Of a stretch of DNA of 64,000 nt, positions 8,896-16,701 are shown piece by piece. Under the pieces are notes generated by a model, which was not told where the DNA came from, searched no databases, and worked only from the letters and a program-made list of their open reading frames with translations. The translations under genes and the position numbers were made by a program. Numbering within the stretch: the first letter of the stretch is position 1; every line of letters starts with the position of its first letter. The stretch spans positions 1-64,000 of the forward strand of contig NZ_QCZG01000011.1 of assembly GCF_003097615.1 (NCBI RefSeq). Reading direction: 5' to 3'. The DNA comes from Pueribacillus theae (GTDB lineage: Bacteria > Bacillota > Bacilli > Bacillales > UBA6769).

Positions 8896-9471
8896 ATGGT
8901 TTCAGAAAAAAAAATAAACTTGATTAACTCTGCTGTACATTTATTTGAAAAACAGGGATATATGCAAACATCGGTTCAAGACATAGTGGAACATGCTAAT
9001 GTCACGAAAGGGAGTTTCTATTATTACTTTGATTCAAAGGAGGATTTACTTTATTTAATACATGATGAATTTATTGAATACGAATTAAAAAAAGTAACTG
9101 AGATTACAGAACTTCCAAATTTAAGTTGTACAGAAAAATTAAAAAGAATGATAGAAGCCACGTGGAAAAGTATTGCTTTATACAAAGAAAAAGTAACCAT
9201 ATATCTACTCGAGAGAAGATTCATTACTGCTGAAAAAAATAAATTAATTAAACAGAAGAGAGATAAATTTGAGGACTGTTTTGTTAATATATTAAAGGAA
9301 GGAATAAAATCTGGGGAATTCGATCCTACTATAAACCCTAAGTTAATCGCGTTTTCAATATTGGGTATGTCAGGGTGGGGAATACATTGGTATCGTCAAG
9401 ATGGAGAATTATCCATTGAGGAAATCGCAAAAATTCATCAAAATATGATTTTAAAAGGAATTAGTATATAG
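8896..9471 (+). CDS. TetR/AcrR-family transcriptional repressor
   Basis: A 191-residue regulator. The N-terminal helix-turn-helix (residues 1-60) contains the family signature TSVQDIVEHANVTKGSFYYYF followed by SKEDLLY. The helical C-terminal ligand domain contains an MSGWGIHWYR segment as found in FadR/PaaR-like fatty-acid-type regulators. An AGGAGG site lies 8 bases upstream. Operator copies at its own promoter and at four other transcription starts in the island, plus one before the second SDR, make it the probable local repressor. The inducer may be a CoA thioester made by the adjacent ligase, which is inference. Confidence 0.85.
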   Translation: MVSEKKINLINSAVHLFEKQGYMQTSVQDIVEHANVTKGSFYYYFDSKEDLLYLIHDEFIEYELKKVTEITELPNLSCTEKLKRMIEATWKSIALYKEKVTIYLLERRFITAEKNKLIKQKRDKFEDCFVNILKEGIKSGEFDPTINPKLIAFSILGMSGWGIHWYRQDGELSIEEIAKIHQNMILKGISI

Positions 9472-9476
9472 TGTAA

Positions 9477-9505
9477 AGCACCGGATATGAATAAGTCCGA
9501 TGCTC
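9477..9505. terminator. Possible bidirectional hairpin between tetR and the MaoC gene
   Basis: Arms AGCACCGGA and TCCGATGCT (9 positions, one mismatch) separate two convergent genes. There is no clear T-run, so termination is only plausible. Confidence 0.4.
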
Positions 9506-9541
9506 TACCTAACTTTTAATTAAATCAACCACTAAATTGCC

Positions 9542-9997
9542 TTATGTAATGTTTTTCGGATAACATTTGACCATAATATTCAATTGTCCTTTTTGAACAG
9601 TCTCCTTCCTTTGATTATAAACCGTTACTTCGCGAAATATTATTCCCCTTTCTTTTGTCGAAGTTAATCTTTTGTTTAATATTTTCATTTCAAAGTGTAT
9701 TGTATCTCCAATTAATATAGGTTTTAAAAACATCCAATTTTCAATACCTAAAAAAGCTAATGCTGTTCCTGTAAATATTCCTAAACGATCCATTAACCCC
9801 GTCATAACAGAAAATCCAAGTGCTCCATGTGCAATTCTAGTTTCAAAAGGAGTATTTTTTGCAAATTCCTCATCAGTGTGTAGTGGGTTAAAATCACCTG
9901 ATAATCCAGTGAATTGTACTACATCAGATTCAGTAATAGTTCTTGAAACACTCGTAAAAGATTGGCCAATCTCGAAATCTTCATAATATAATCCCAT
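9542..9997 (-). CDS. MaoC-like hot-dog dehydratase/hydratase
   Basis: A 151-residue single hot-dog domain protein. The hydratase motif appears as FTGLSGDFNPLHTDEEFA at about 29-46, with the Asp and His of the R-specific enoyl-CoA hydratase motif, followed by RIAHGALGFSVM. It probably hydrates an enoyl-CoA or acts as a thioesterase-like enzyme on the CoA product of the neighbouring ligase. Its start is 6 bases after the ligase stop codon, so the two are translated from one message. Confidence 0.8.
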   Translation of the reverse strand: MGLYYEDFEIGQSFTSVSRTITESDVVQFTGLSGDFNPLHTDEEFAKNTPFETRIAHGALGFSVMTGLMDRLGIFTGTALAFLGIENWMFLKPILIGDTIHFEMKILNKRLTSTKERGIIFREVTVYNQRKETVQKGQLNIMVKCYPKNIT

Positions 9998-10003
9998 ATA
10001 TAT

Positions 10004-11647
10004 CTATACCTCTGAACTTTTAGCTTTTTTATTTTCTAACAACTTAAAAGCCATTTGTTTTAATTTAAAATTTTGAACTTTTCCTGTTGTAGTTGTTGGA
10101 AACTCGTCCACAATAAATATATATCTAGGAACTTTAAAACTAGCAATTTTTGTTTTACAGTAAGAAATTAATTCTTCTTCATTTATTTTGTTTTTATTTA
10201 CTTGTAACTGTACAAAAGATGCGCATACCTCTGTCAATCTCTCATCAGGTACTGCTATTGTACATGCTTTAAAGACAGCCGGATGGCTTATTAAAACAGC
10301 ATCTACTTCAATTGGATCTACATTTTCTCCACCAACTCTGATAATATCTTTTATACGACCTGAGAGATGTAGATAACCTAACTCATCAATATAACCTTTA
10401 TCCCCTGTATATAGCCATCCATCTTCAGTTAAAACTTCTTTTGTTTCTATAGGTTTATTATAGTAACCAAGCATAACAGAGTGACCCTTTACACATATTT
10501 CTCCTGAATTTCCATTACTTAGGGTTTGCTTAGTATAAGGGTCTACAATTTTTATTGAAATGCCTGGTAAAGGATAACCGTTTTTTGAAATAATAGTATC
10601 GTCAGAGTCGTCTAAAAATGTTAAACTAGTTACTCCCGTTGATTCTGTCATACCGTATGAATTAACTACTTTGAAATCATTTTTTTTAACTACCTTTTCC
10701 AATATTCCCTTTGTTCCGGAGCACATTGCTACCCTTATTGATTTAATAGATTTTTGATTAAAATTGGGATCATTCATAATATCTAAATACATAGAATCAA
10801 ATCCATACAAAATGCTAACTTTTTCTTCTTTAATTAATTTTATTACCTTTCCTGATTCAAATGCCTCCATAAGAACAATACATGCTCCTCTAGTACAAGC
10901 TGCAGTCAACCCGACTTGACTAGCATAAACGTGAAATAGAGGTAGGAACAATAAAATTTTATCAGAACTCTTCATTTGAAGGCGTTCGGCAACATTGTTC
11001 ATATTAATTATCATTTTATGGGAATGCATTACGCCTTTAGGAAATCCAGTTGTCCCAGATGTATAATAAATAGCAAATAAATCTTCAGGACTTACTTCCG
11101 ATTCTCTTTTACGTAGTTCATCGTTGCTAATTTGTTTTCCTCTATCGATAAGATCTTTAAAACTAATAGTACTAGTAGATAAAAAACCAACTGAAATCAC
11201 TTTTCGTAGTCTAGGTAACTTTTCAGCTTTTAATTGACCCGGAATGCTATGTTCTAGCTCGGGGGTAATCCCCTTTAATATCTCATAATAATTTGCATTC
11301 CGATATGAATTTCCAAGAACTAATAGGGAAGAATCTGACTGTTTAAGAACGTATTCTAGATCATTTGAACGAAACCTCGTATTGATAGGAACAATAACAG
11401 CGCCAATCTTAGCTATTGCATAATAGAAGAAAAACCATTCTGGAGAATTATTTAGCCATAAAGCAACTTTATCTCCTTTCTGTACACCATAGGAAAGTAA
11501 TCCTTTCGCTAATAAATCAGTAATGTTGTTCAAGTTTAAATACGTATAAGATTTCTCATTATATATAATTGCTTTTGAGTCTCCCCAAGTACTCGAAGCA
11601 CTATTTAAAAGATCACCGAATGTTTTGTCTAAAGTAATCGTTTCCAT
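10004..11647 (-). CDS. Acyl-CoA synthetase (AMP-forming, class I adenylate-forming family)
   Basis: A 547-residue ligase of the FadD-like group. The P-loop motif YTSGTTGFPKG is at residues 195-205, NSYGMTESTG and GWLYTGDKGYID follow, SGRIKDIIRVGGENVDP marks the hinge, and TTTGKVQNFKL near the C-terminus carries the catalytic lysine. It makes an acyl-CoA from a carboxylate, ATP and CoA. Substrate specificity cannot be read. It is transcribed leftwards from a promoter with operator O4, about 200 bases upstream, and continues into the MaoC gene. Confidence 0.85.
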   Translation of the reverse strand: METITLDKTFGDLLNSASSTWGDSKAIIYNEKSYTYLNLNNITDLLAKGLLSYGVQKGDKVALWLNNSPEWFFFYYAIAKIGAVIVPINTRFRSNDLEYVLKQSDSSLLVLGNSYRNANYYEILKGITPELEHSIPGQLKAEKLPRLRKVISVGFLSTSTISFKDLIDRGKQISNDELRKRESEVSPEDLFAIYYTSGTTGFPKGVMHSHKMIINMNNVAERLQMKSSDKILLFLPLFHVYASQVGLTAACTRGACIVLMEAFESGKVIKLIKEEKVSILYGFDSMYLDIMNDPNFNQKSIKSIRVAMCSGTKGILEKVVKKNDFKVVNSYGMTESTGVTSLTFLDDSDDTIISKNGYPLPGISIKIVDPYTKQTLSNGNSGEICVKGHSVMLGYYNKPIETKEVLTEDGWLYTGDKGYIDELGYLHLSGRIKDIIRVGGENVDPIEVDAVLISHPAVFKACTIAVPDERLTEVCASFVQLQVNKNKINEEELISYCKTKIASFKVPRYIFIVDEFPTTTTGKVQNFKLKQMAFKLLENKKAKSSEV

Positions 11648-11853
11648 TTTTCCTCCTCATAAAAATCTTAAAGTCTATTTTTAATTAATACGTGGATGTA
11701 CCAAAATGACAATACCATTAAAATATAAAATAAAGGTTTACTGTCGAAAGGAAATCCAACAGTGTCAAAAATAATTACCTCTTTCTGGATGGATGAAGTT
11801 TAACGATTCCCTCCTTTTAAATTAAATTGCTTTATAACGACAACCAAACCAAT

Positions 11854-11899
11854 ACCAACCAGTAGGTATTATTGTATCTTTTGAACATGTTATTGTCAA
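11854..11899 (-). promoter_or_regulatory. Ligase promoter with operator O4
   Basis: On the minus strand TTGACA (11894-11899), 17 bases and TACAAT (11871-11876) form a near-consensus promoter. The palindrome at 11854-11867 (ACCAACCAGTAGGT on the plus strand) begins three bases after the -10, the same geometry as at 2581. The leader to the ligase start is about 200 bases. Confidence 0.75.
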
Positions 11900-11947
11900 T
11901 TCAATATCGATAAATTTAAAAATATTCTATATTATTTTATCAAATCA

Positions 11948-11991
11948 TTGACAATAATGTTAATTAGATAATATAATACCAACTAGTAGGT
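11948..11991 (+). promoter_or_regulatory. Monooxygenase-operon promoter with operator O5
   Basis: TTGACA (11948-11953), 18 bases and TATAAT (11972-11977) are directly followed by the palindrome ACCAACTAGTAGGT (11978-11991). It drives the flavin reductase gene and is back-to-back with the ligase promoter 50 bases away. Two near-perfect divergent promoters each carry an operator at the start point. Confidence 0.8.
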
Positions 11992-12050
11992 ATTTTATTT
12001 TAAAATTTAATATCGTGAATGTTCCAAAAAAAGTTTGAAAGGAGTAAAAA

Positions 12051-12557
12051 ATGTTGTTACAACAAAGCCAAGATTTATTTAAAAATGTCATGGGTAATTA
12101 TCCCACTGGGGTAACGATTTTAACTACAATTAATAGCATTGGAAAGCCAGTGGGATTAACAGTAAATTCTTTTGCCTCAGTTTCTTTGAATCCGCAGTTA
12201 ATATTATGGTCTATTGACCATAAAGCTGATTCTTTAGAATCCTTTACGAAAGGAAATTACTTTGCTGTTCATATGCTAGCTGGAGATCAGCAAGAATTAT
12301 GTAACACATTCGCCAGAAAAAAAATTGATCGTTTTAAGGAATGTCATTGGACAATATCTGAGAATAATCTTCCAATAATTGAGGATGTATTTGCTGTTTT
12401 GCAATGTAAAAAGTTTAAATGTATTGAAGCTGGAGATCATACTATTTTAGTTGGTGAAGTTATAGATATTGAAGTAAAAGATAAGGAACCTGCGTTATAT
12501 CATAGAAGACAATTTGGTCCTATACCATCGGAATTTTATTCTGTAACACAGAAATAA
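12051..12557 (+). CDS. Flavin reductase-like protein (HpaC/FMN-binding split-barrel type)
   Basis: A 168-residue single-domain protein. MGNYPTGVTILTT, GLTVNSFASVSLNPQLILWSID and FAVHMLAGDQQELC are the typical blocks of flavin reductases that supply reduced flavin to two-component monooxygenases; the GDHTILVGEV segment is also conserved. Start at ATG after AAAGGAG. It is the first gene behind operator O5 and probably serves the luciferase-like monooxygenase two genes downstream. Confidence 0.85.
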   Translation: MLLQQSQDLFKNVMGNYPTGVTILTTINSIGKPVGLTVNSFASVSLNPQLILWSIDHKADSLESFTKGNYFAVHMLAGDQQELCNTFARKKIDRFKECHWTISENNLPIIEDVFAVLQCKKFKCIEAGDHTILVGEVIDIEVKDKEPALYHRRQFGPIPSEFYSVTQK

Positions 12558-12608
12558 TCTTAATGTCAAGGACACTCATAAAAAACTATTGTGAAAAGGT
12601 GATACAGT

Positions 12609-12899
12609 ATGCTAAATGCCGCAAAGAATACTAATTTGCCGGATTTACTTTTTGTACATTACTGTAACAGGGAATTTGGAATCAATCGTGGTATTTATAA
12701 TACAATTGATTTATGGTTTTACGAGAAAGGTCACACCAATATTAAAGAAAGGCGAAAAAAAATATTATCATTTTTAAAGTTTGTTTATTCACAAACAAAT
12801 AAAAACGATAAAATTATATTTGGTAATGGTGGTTTAAAATCGAAGTTAGTTGATTACTCGAATAATAGCGTTATAAACAAAAGTAAGGTAGTGTCGTAA
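12609..12899 (+). CDS. Unknown 96-residue protein
   Basis: I do not recognise this protein. It is basic, has no signal peptide or membrane segment, and has some aromatic residues near the N-terminus (LFVHYCNREFGINRGIY). A GGTGATAC site lies before its ATG, and it sits in line between the flavin reductase and monooxygenase genes, so it is probably translated. Its stop codon lies inside a 40-base palindrome. Low similarity to anything known to me keeps confidence moderate. Confidence 0.5.
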   Translation: MLNAAKNTNLPDLLFVHYCNREFGINRGIYNTIDLWFYEKGHTNIKERRKKILSFLKFVYSQTNKNDKIIFGNGGLKSKLVDYSNNSVINKSKVVS

Positions 12900-12935
12900 C
12901 AGATATATACCGACCGGTAGGTATATATCTGTTAC
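12896..12935 (+). promoter_or_regulatory. 40-base palindrome containing operator O6
   Basis: The 14-base operator ACCGACCGGTAGGT (12909-12922) is the centre of a near-perfect palindrome with 13-base flanking arms (outer ends GTAACAGAT and ATCTGTTAC). A -10-like TATATA (12903-12908) abuts the operator; no good -35 was found. As RNA it would form a long stem directly after the upstream stop codon, so it may act both as operator and as an attenuating or protecting hairpin before the monooxygenase gene. Confidence 0.65.
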
Positions 12936-12969
12936 AAAATAATTGAAATATTTCAAGGAGGAATCTTTA

Positions 12970-14031
12970 ATGGAGTTTGGAGTTATGAATTTATTTCCTT
13001 ATAAAAAAGGTAATAGTGAAAAGCAAATCATCGACGAAGCTATTGAAGAACTTACTTATGCTGAAGAATTGGGATTTGATTCTGTTTGGATAGCAGAACA
13101 TCACTTTTCTGAATATGGGCTTATAGGTAACCCATTAATGCTCGCTGCACACTTGGCTGCTAAAACAAAAAAAATAAGAATTGGGACTGCTGTGACAATT
13201 TTACCCTTTTATAATCCTATCCGTTTAGCTGAAGATGCTGCTTTAGTGGATATTATGAGTGGAGGCCGTTTGGATTTAGGGGTTGGGCGCGGATATCAAC
13301 CCTCCGAATTTGAGGGTTTTAAAATAGACCCGAATGAATCAAGGGAAAGATTTAATGAAACCGTTGAAATTTTAACACAAGCTTGGACACAAGGCGAAGT
13401 AAATTTTAAAGGAAAACATTATCATTATGAAAATGTTAAAATCCATCCTAAACCAAATCAGCAACCCCATGTACCAATACATTTCGCATCTGTTAGTACT
13501 AAGACTTTTGAAATTATGGCCGAAGAAGGAAGACATATTCTGACTTCTCCAAACTTTACGCCGATGGATATTATTAAAAGAAATTTTGACACGTATAAAA
13601 ATGTTCTAATTAAAAACGGATATAATCCAACAGATTATAAATTTCCTTTGATGCAACAAGTCCATGTTGCACCTACGTCTCAAGATGCAAAAATTACAGC
13701 AGTACAAAATTCAAAACAATATTATGATTTATTAGCTACATTACTTCCTGGTTCTGGAAGTAAAGAAGCTGTAGATGAATACAAGTTTTATGAAAAGGTC
13801 CAGGAATCAACAGCTAATTTAACTTTAGAGGAAATCGAGAAAAATGGTGGATGCTTTGGTTCGACTCAAGAGGTTATTGAAAGAATAAAATATTTGGAGG
13901 AAGAAGCCGGTGTGAATCAGTTTATTGGATGGTTTAATTTTGGGCAAATGGGGCACAAGAAAACAATGGAAACCATGGAACTGTTTGCTAAAGAAGTGAT
14001 ACCAGCTTTTAAAAAAACCCATAGTATGTAA
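12970..14031 (+). CDS. LLM-class (luciferase-like) flavin-dependent monooxygenase
   Basis: A 353-residue TIM-barrel enzyme of the bacterial luciferase superfamily. ATG at 12970 is chosen because AAGGAGG lies 8 bases upstream; an earlier in-frame ATG overlaps that site. Family blocks include AEELGFDSVWIAEHHFSEYG, IRIGTAVTILPFYNPIRLAEDAA and SGGRLDLGVGRGYQPSEFEGF. Such enzymes use reduced FMN and oxygen, and include type II Baeyer-Villiger monooxygenases. Flanking flavin reductase and FMN reductase genes support an FMNH2-dependent two-component system. Operator O6 lies before it. Confidence 0.85.
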   Translation: MEFGVMNLFPYKKGNSEKQIIDEAIEELTYAEELGFDSVWIAEHHFSEYGLIGNPLMLAAHLAAKTKKIRIGTAVTILPFYNPIRLAEDAALVDIMSGGRLDLGVGRGYQPSEFEGFKIDPNESRERFNETVEILTQAWTQGEVNFKGKHYHYENVKIHPKPNQQPHVPIHFASVSTKTFEIMAEEGRHILTSPNFTPMDIIKRNFDTYKNVLIKNGYNPTDYKFPLMQQVHVAPTSQDAKITAVQNSKQYYDLLATLLPGSGSKEAVDEYKFYEKVQESTANLTLEEIEKNGGCFGSTQEVIERIKYLEEEAGVNQFIGWFNFGQMGHKKTMETMELFAKEVIPAFKKTHSM

Positions 14032-14040
14032 TAAAACTAA

Positions 14041-14070
14041 AAGGAATAGGTGTTAAACTATTCCTTTTTT
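14041..14070 (+). terminator. Rho-independent terminator after the monooxygenase
   Basis: A 9-bp stem (AAGGAATAG at 14041-14049, CTATTCCTT at 14058-14066) is followed by T residues. Confidence 0.85.
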
Positions 14071-14116
14071 AAAACTCTTTTAAAATTTATACTTAGTTAA
14101 AGGATGTGTAGCTCAC

Positions 14117-14674
14117 ATGAAAATTTTGGGTGTTAGTGGAACGATCACTGGCTCAAAAACAAAAATTGTTGTTGAAAGAGCTTTAGATTATGTTAAGAAA
14201 ATTGATCAAAATATAGAAGTTGAACTATTGGATTTGAAAACATATAATTTACAATTTTGTGATGGTCGAGATCCAAAGAGTTATACTGGGGATACAAAGA
14301 AGGTCATTGATATGGTAGCAGGCGCTGACTTTTACATTATCGGTACACCGGTTTTTCATGGAACCATGCCAGGCACACTCAAGAATCTTTTTGATTTAAT
14401 CCCAGTTGAAACGCTAAAAGACAAAGTAATCGGCTTTATTGCTGTTGGCGGGAATCTTAAACATTATCTTATGATTGAAAATCAACTAAAACCAATCGCG
14501 GGTTATCTTAGAGCATTTGTTGCCCCAAATTATGTCTTTGTTCATAATGATGACTTTAGAAACTCCAAAATTATAAATGAGGATATATTAACGCAAATTT
14601 TCAATCTTTCCAAAGAAGTCATTATGTTGCAAAAGGGAATCAAAACTAACTTTGTAAAAGAAAACATTTATTAA
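14117..14674 (+). CDS. NAD(P)H-dependent FMN reductase (flavodoxin-like)
   Basis: A 185-residue flavodoxin-fold protein. MKILGVSGTITGSKT forms the FMN phosphate loop, and IIGTPVFHGTMPGTLKNLFDL matches the second FMN-binding segment of the SsuE/MsuE-type reductases. It would supply FMNH2 to the monooxygenase upstream. It lies 85 bases after a terminator and has no operator copy, so it may have its own promoter. No strong terminator follows; an A-rich/T-rich stretch at 14715-14758 could form a weak one. Confidence 0.8.
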   Translation: MKILGVSGTITGSKTKIVVERALDYVKKIDQNIEVELLDLKTYNLQFCDGRDPKSYTGDTKKVIDMVAGADFYIIGTPVFHGTMPGTLKNLFDLIPVETLKDKVIGFIAVGGNLKHYLMIENQLKPIAGYLRAFVAPNYVFVHNDDFRNSKIINEDILTQIFNLSKEVIMLQKGIKTNFVKENIY

Positions 14675-14762
14675 TGATTTTTATTGCTTGAATTGATTTC
14701 ATAATAACTCTTTTTAAAAAAAGTGTAGATCTTACCTTAATCAAACTTTGCTTTTTTTAAAA

Positions 14763-15033
14763 TTATGCAGCCAGTTGTTGTTCTGTCTCTAACTGTTTTC
14801 GAATACGATCTGCAGCTAATCTTGATGCATTATAAACGTGTGTTACGAAATCAAAATGAAGTTTCGCTTTCTAAATTGTACGATGGCAAACATTGTTTAA
14901 TCGGAAAAACTCTTTTAAATAAGCATTTATTTGGAGCAAAGTTCTCATCAAAACTTTCGATTTCCTTTTCATTACGCTTATTATAGGCAATGGTGGTATG
15001 AGCGCCTAACTTTTGGAGGTGCTGGACAGGCAT
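14763..15033 (-). pseudogene. C-terminal remnant of an IS1182/IS5-like transposase
   Basis: The minus strand reads GAHTTIAYNKRNEKEIESFDENFAP, then after an internal deletion and a frameshift VTHVYNASRLAADRIRKQ before a stop near 14763. Both pieces belong to the C-terminal half of the same kind of DUF772/DDE transposase whose N-terminal half lies at 1552-2103 on the plus strand. It is inactive and marks the right edge of the catabolic island. Confidence 0.65.
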
Positions 15034-15133
15034 TGGAGCTGCTGCAGATCATATTTGAAAAAAAGTTGATTAGAACACTAAATTGGATGGAATTGTTAAA
15101 TTGTACCTGAGTAAAAGTATTCAAATAAATAAC

Positions 15134-15161
15134 AAAACGGCAGTGATTTCGCTGCCGTTTT
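15134..15161. terminator. Bidirectional hairpin terminator
   Basis: A perfect 10-bp stem (AAAACGGCAG / CTGCCGTTTT) with an 8-base loop has A-rich and T-rich flanks on both sides. It separates the island from the comK region. Confidence 0.75.
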
Positions 15162-15359
15162 AAAATTGTTCCGGCATAAATATCCAAAAAATAAGAATTC
15201 AGGTTAATTAATTTCCGAAAAAATCAGTCAATTTTGTTCACTTATTGTTACAATTTTCCTATAATGAATAAAAGAGAGGAGGAGATGTTGTCAAATAATA
15301 GGGTGATATTGTAAATTATTTAGGAAAAAAGTTTTAATTTATCAGTTGTTTGATAAGTC

Positions 15360-15524
15360 TTTAGGTTTATTTTTTGGGAAGGGTGAATTAGTACAATGAA
15401 AGCCAGAAGTGGGATGGCTTGAAGGACTGTGAGGGAAGCTCCCAGGTGGAATAGTCTTTGGGGAGACACACCTGGGATCCATTAAAAGTTGGGTATACCA
15501 ACTTATTGTTAGTATACCTTTTTT
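15360..15524 (+). ncRNA. Structured leader or small RNA upstream of comK, ending in a terminator
   Basis: The stretch can form several helices: AGCC/GGCT near 15402-15420, GGGA/TCCC (15433-15442), and a long-range 8-bp pair CCCAGGTG (15441-15448) with CACCTGGG (15469-15476). The last two overlap and exclude each other. A terminator follows (GGTATAC 15492-15498, GTATACC 15512-15518, then TTTTTT), 40 bases before the comK start. A nine-codon open frame with a GGAGG site starts at 15285. It does not match a riboswitch class that I know. It may be an attenuator for comK or an independent RNA. Confidence 0.45.
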
Positions 15525-15563
15525 ATTTGAATATGAAAATAACGACATACAAGGAAAAGGGGG

Positions 15564-16148
15564 ATGACAGTGAGAATCCATGGTGAATATATCATGACAT
15601 CAGATACGATGGCGCTTGTACCACATTTAAATCAATACGGCGAACTTTGGTCGTTTGGGATGGAATTGAATCGAACGATATTGATAAGAAAAAATCCGAA
15701 AACAATACTAAATGACAGCTGCAAATTTTTTGGTTCGAGTTATGAAGGAAGAGTGGATGGAACAAAAGCTATTATGAATAGAGGTAAAATGTATCCAATT
15801 GCGATTTGTGTACCGCTTGATATGTACATGTTTCCCCTTGTGTCGCCTAATAATTACACCTGTGTATGGTTATCTTACGTACATATCCGAGATATTGACG
15901 CATATCAAACTCATCATGCAAAAATCACGTTTATGAATGAACAACAATTAATTGTTACTAAAAGTAAAAAGTTAGTCGAATCGAAAAAATTCCGTACTGG
16001 GGAATTGCGTCATCAGTTGAAGGTACGATCAAATTTCGATGTCGTTGCTGAATCACCATTAATTTATCAACTGCCGCAAATTGAAACCGATTTATGGAAT
16101 TTAGTTCTTGATGAAAAGAAGGGAACGTATGAAGTTTACAGAAGATAA
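15564..16148 (+). CDS. comK: Competence transcription factor ComK homologue
   Basis: A 194-residue protein with the ComK core: CKFFGSSYEGRVDGTKAIM at about 53-71, then MYMFPLVSP and CVWLSYVHIRDI. ComK is the master activator of DNA-uptake genes in Bacillus subtilis, binding pairs of AT-rich boxes. The length is close to the B. subtilis protein (192 residues). ATG at 15564 follows AAGGAAAAGG; a GTG at 15570 after AAGGGGGATGA is an alternative. It is monocistronic, with a terminator-bearing structured leader before it and a strong terminator behind it. Residues near both ends diverge from the B. subtilis protein as I remember it. Confidence 0.85.
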   Translation: MTVRIHGEYIMTSDTMALVPHLNQYGELWSFGMELNRTILIRKNPKTILNDSCKFFGSSYEGRVDGTKAIMNRGKMYPIAICVPLDMYMFPLVSPNNYTCVWLSYVHIRDIDAYQTHHAKITFMNEQQLIVTKSKKLVESKKFRTGELRHQLKVRSNFDVVAESPLIYQLPQIETDLWNLVLDEKKGTYEVYRR

Positions 16149-16163
16149 AAAATGCTAATAACA

Positions 16164-16208
16164 AGAAGTCAGGAAAAGCAATCAAGCGATATGCTTCCTG
16201 ACTTCTTA
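16164..16208. terminator. Bidirectional terminator between comK and yndM
   Basis: A 13-bp perfect stem (AAGAAGTCAGGAA at 16164-16176, TTCCTGACTTCTT at 16196-16208) lies between convergent genes. Confidence 0.85.
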
Positions 16209-16215
16209 CATGTGT

Positions 16216-16701
16216 CTATTCATTTTTCTTGTTTTCGTTATTAGATGGACTTACTCCCATATTTTCTCGATCAATCCCATGCACATCAGGTTCATCCGCA
16301 AATTCCGTAGTTATAGTATCATTATTTCTTATCGTTCGATCGTCTTTATTTTCATCATCGAAAACCTGATTTTTCATGTACTGATGGAAGAACCATTCTC
16401 CGACAGCAATGATAAGTGCTGACAGGAGAGCGGCAGTCACAATCGGCATTGGTTCGTCAATGATAGCGAAGCCAATGAGCCAGATCATAATGAAAGAAAG
16501 TCCAAAGTCTGCGATTGTTGCAACTATGTTATTGAATGAGCGTAAAATCAGCAAATCGCCAATCGCATAAGAGGCTAGCGTTAGAATGACTGAAATCGTT
16601 AAAATTTCTCCAAAGTCAGCACCATATAATAAGCCGAGTACAATCCATAATACCGCAGTACACATAATAAATTTCATGATTAGTGCTTTTACATGATCCA
16701 T
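16216..16701 (-). CDS. yndM: YndM-like membrane protein (DUF2512)
   Basis: A 161-residue protein with four hydrophobic segments in its first 115 residues and an acidic, asparagine-rich cytoplasmic-type tail. The segment SYAIGDLLILRSFNN is typical of DUF2512 proteins such as B. subtilis YndM, whose function is unknown. The ATG at 16701 follows AGGAGGTGAAA; a longer open frame upstream lacks a ribosome site. Confidence 0.75.
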   Translation of the reverse strand: MDHVKALIMKFIMCTAVLWIVLGLLYGADFGEILTISVILTLASYAIGDLLILRSFNNIVATIADFGLSFIMIWLIGFAIIDEPMPIVTAALLSALIIAVGEWFFHQYMKNQVFDDENKDDRTIRNNDTITTEFADEPDVHGIDRENMGVSPSNNENKKNE

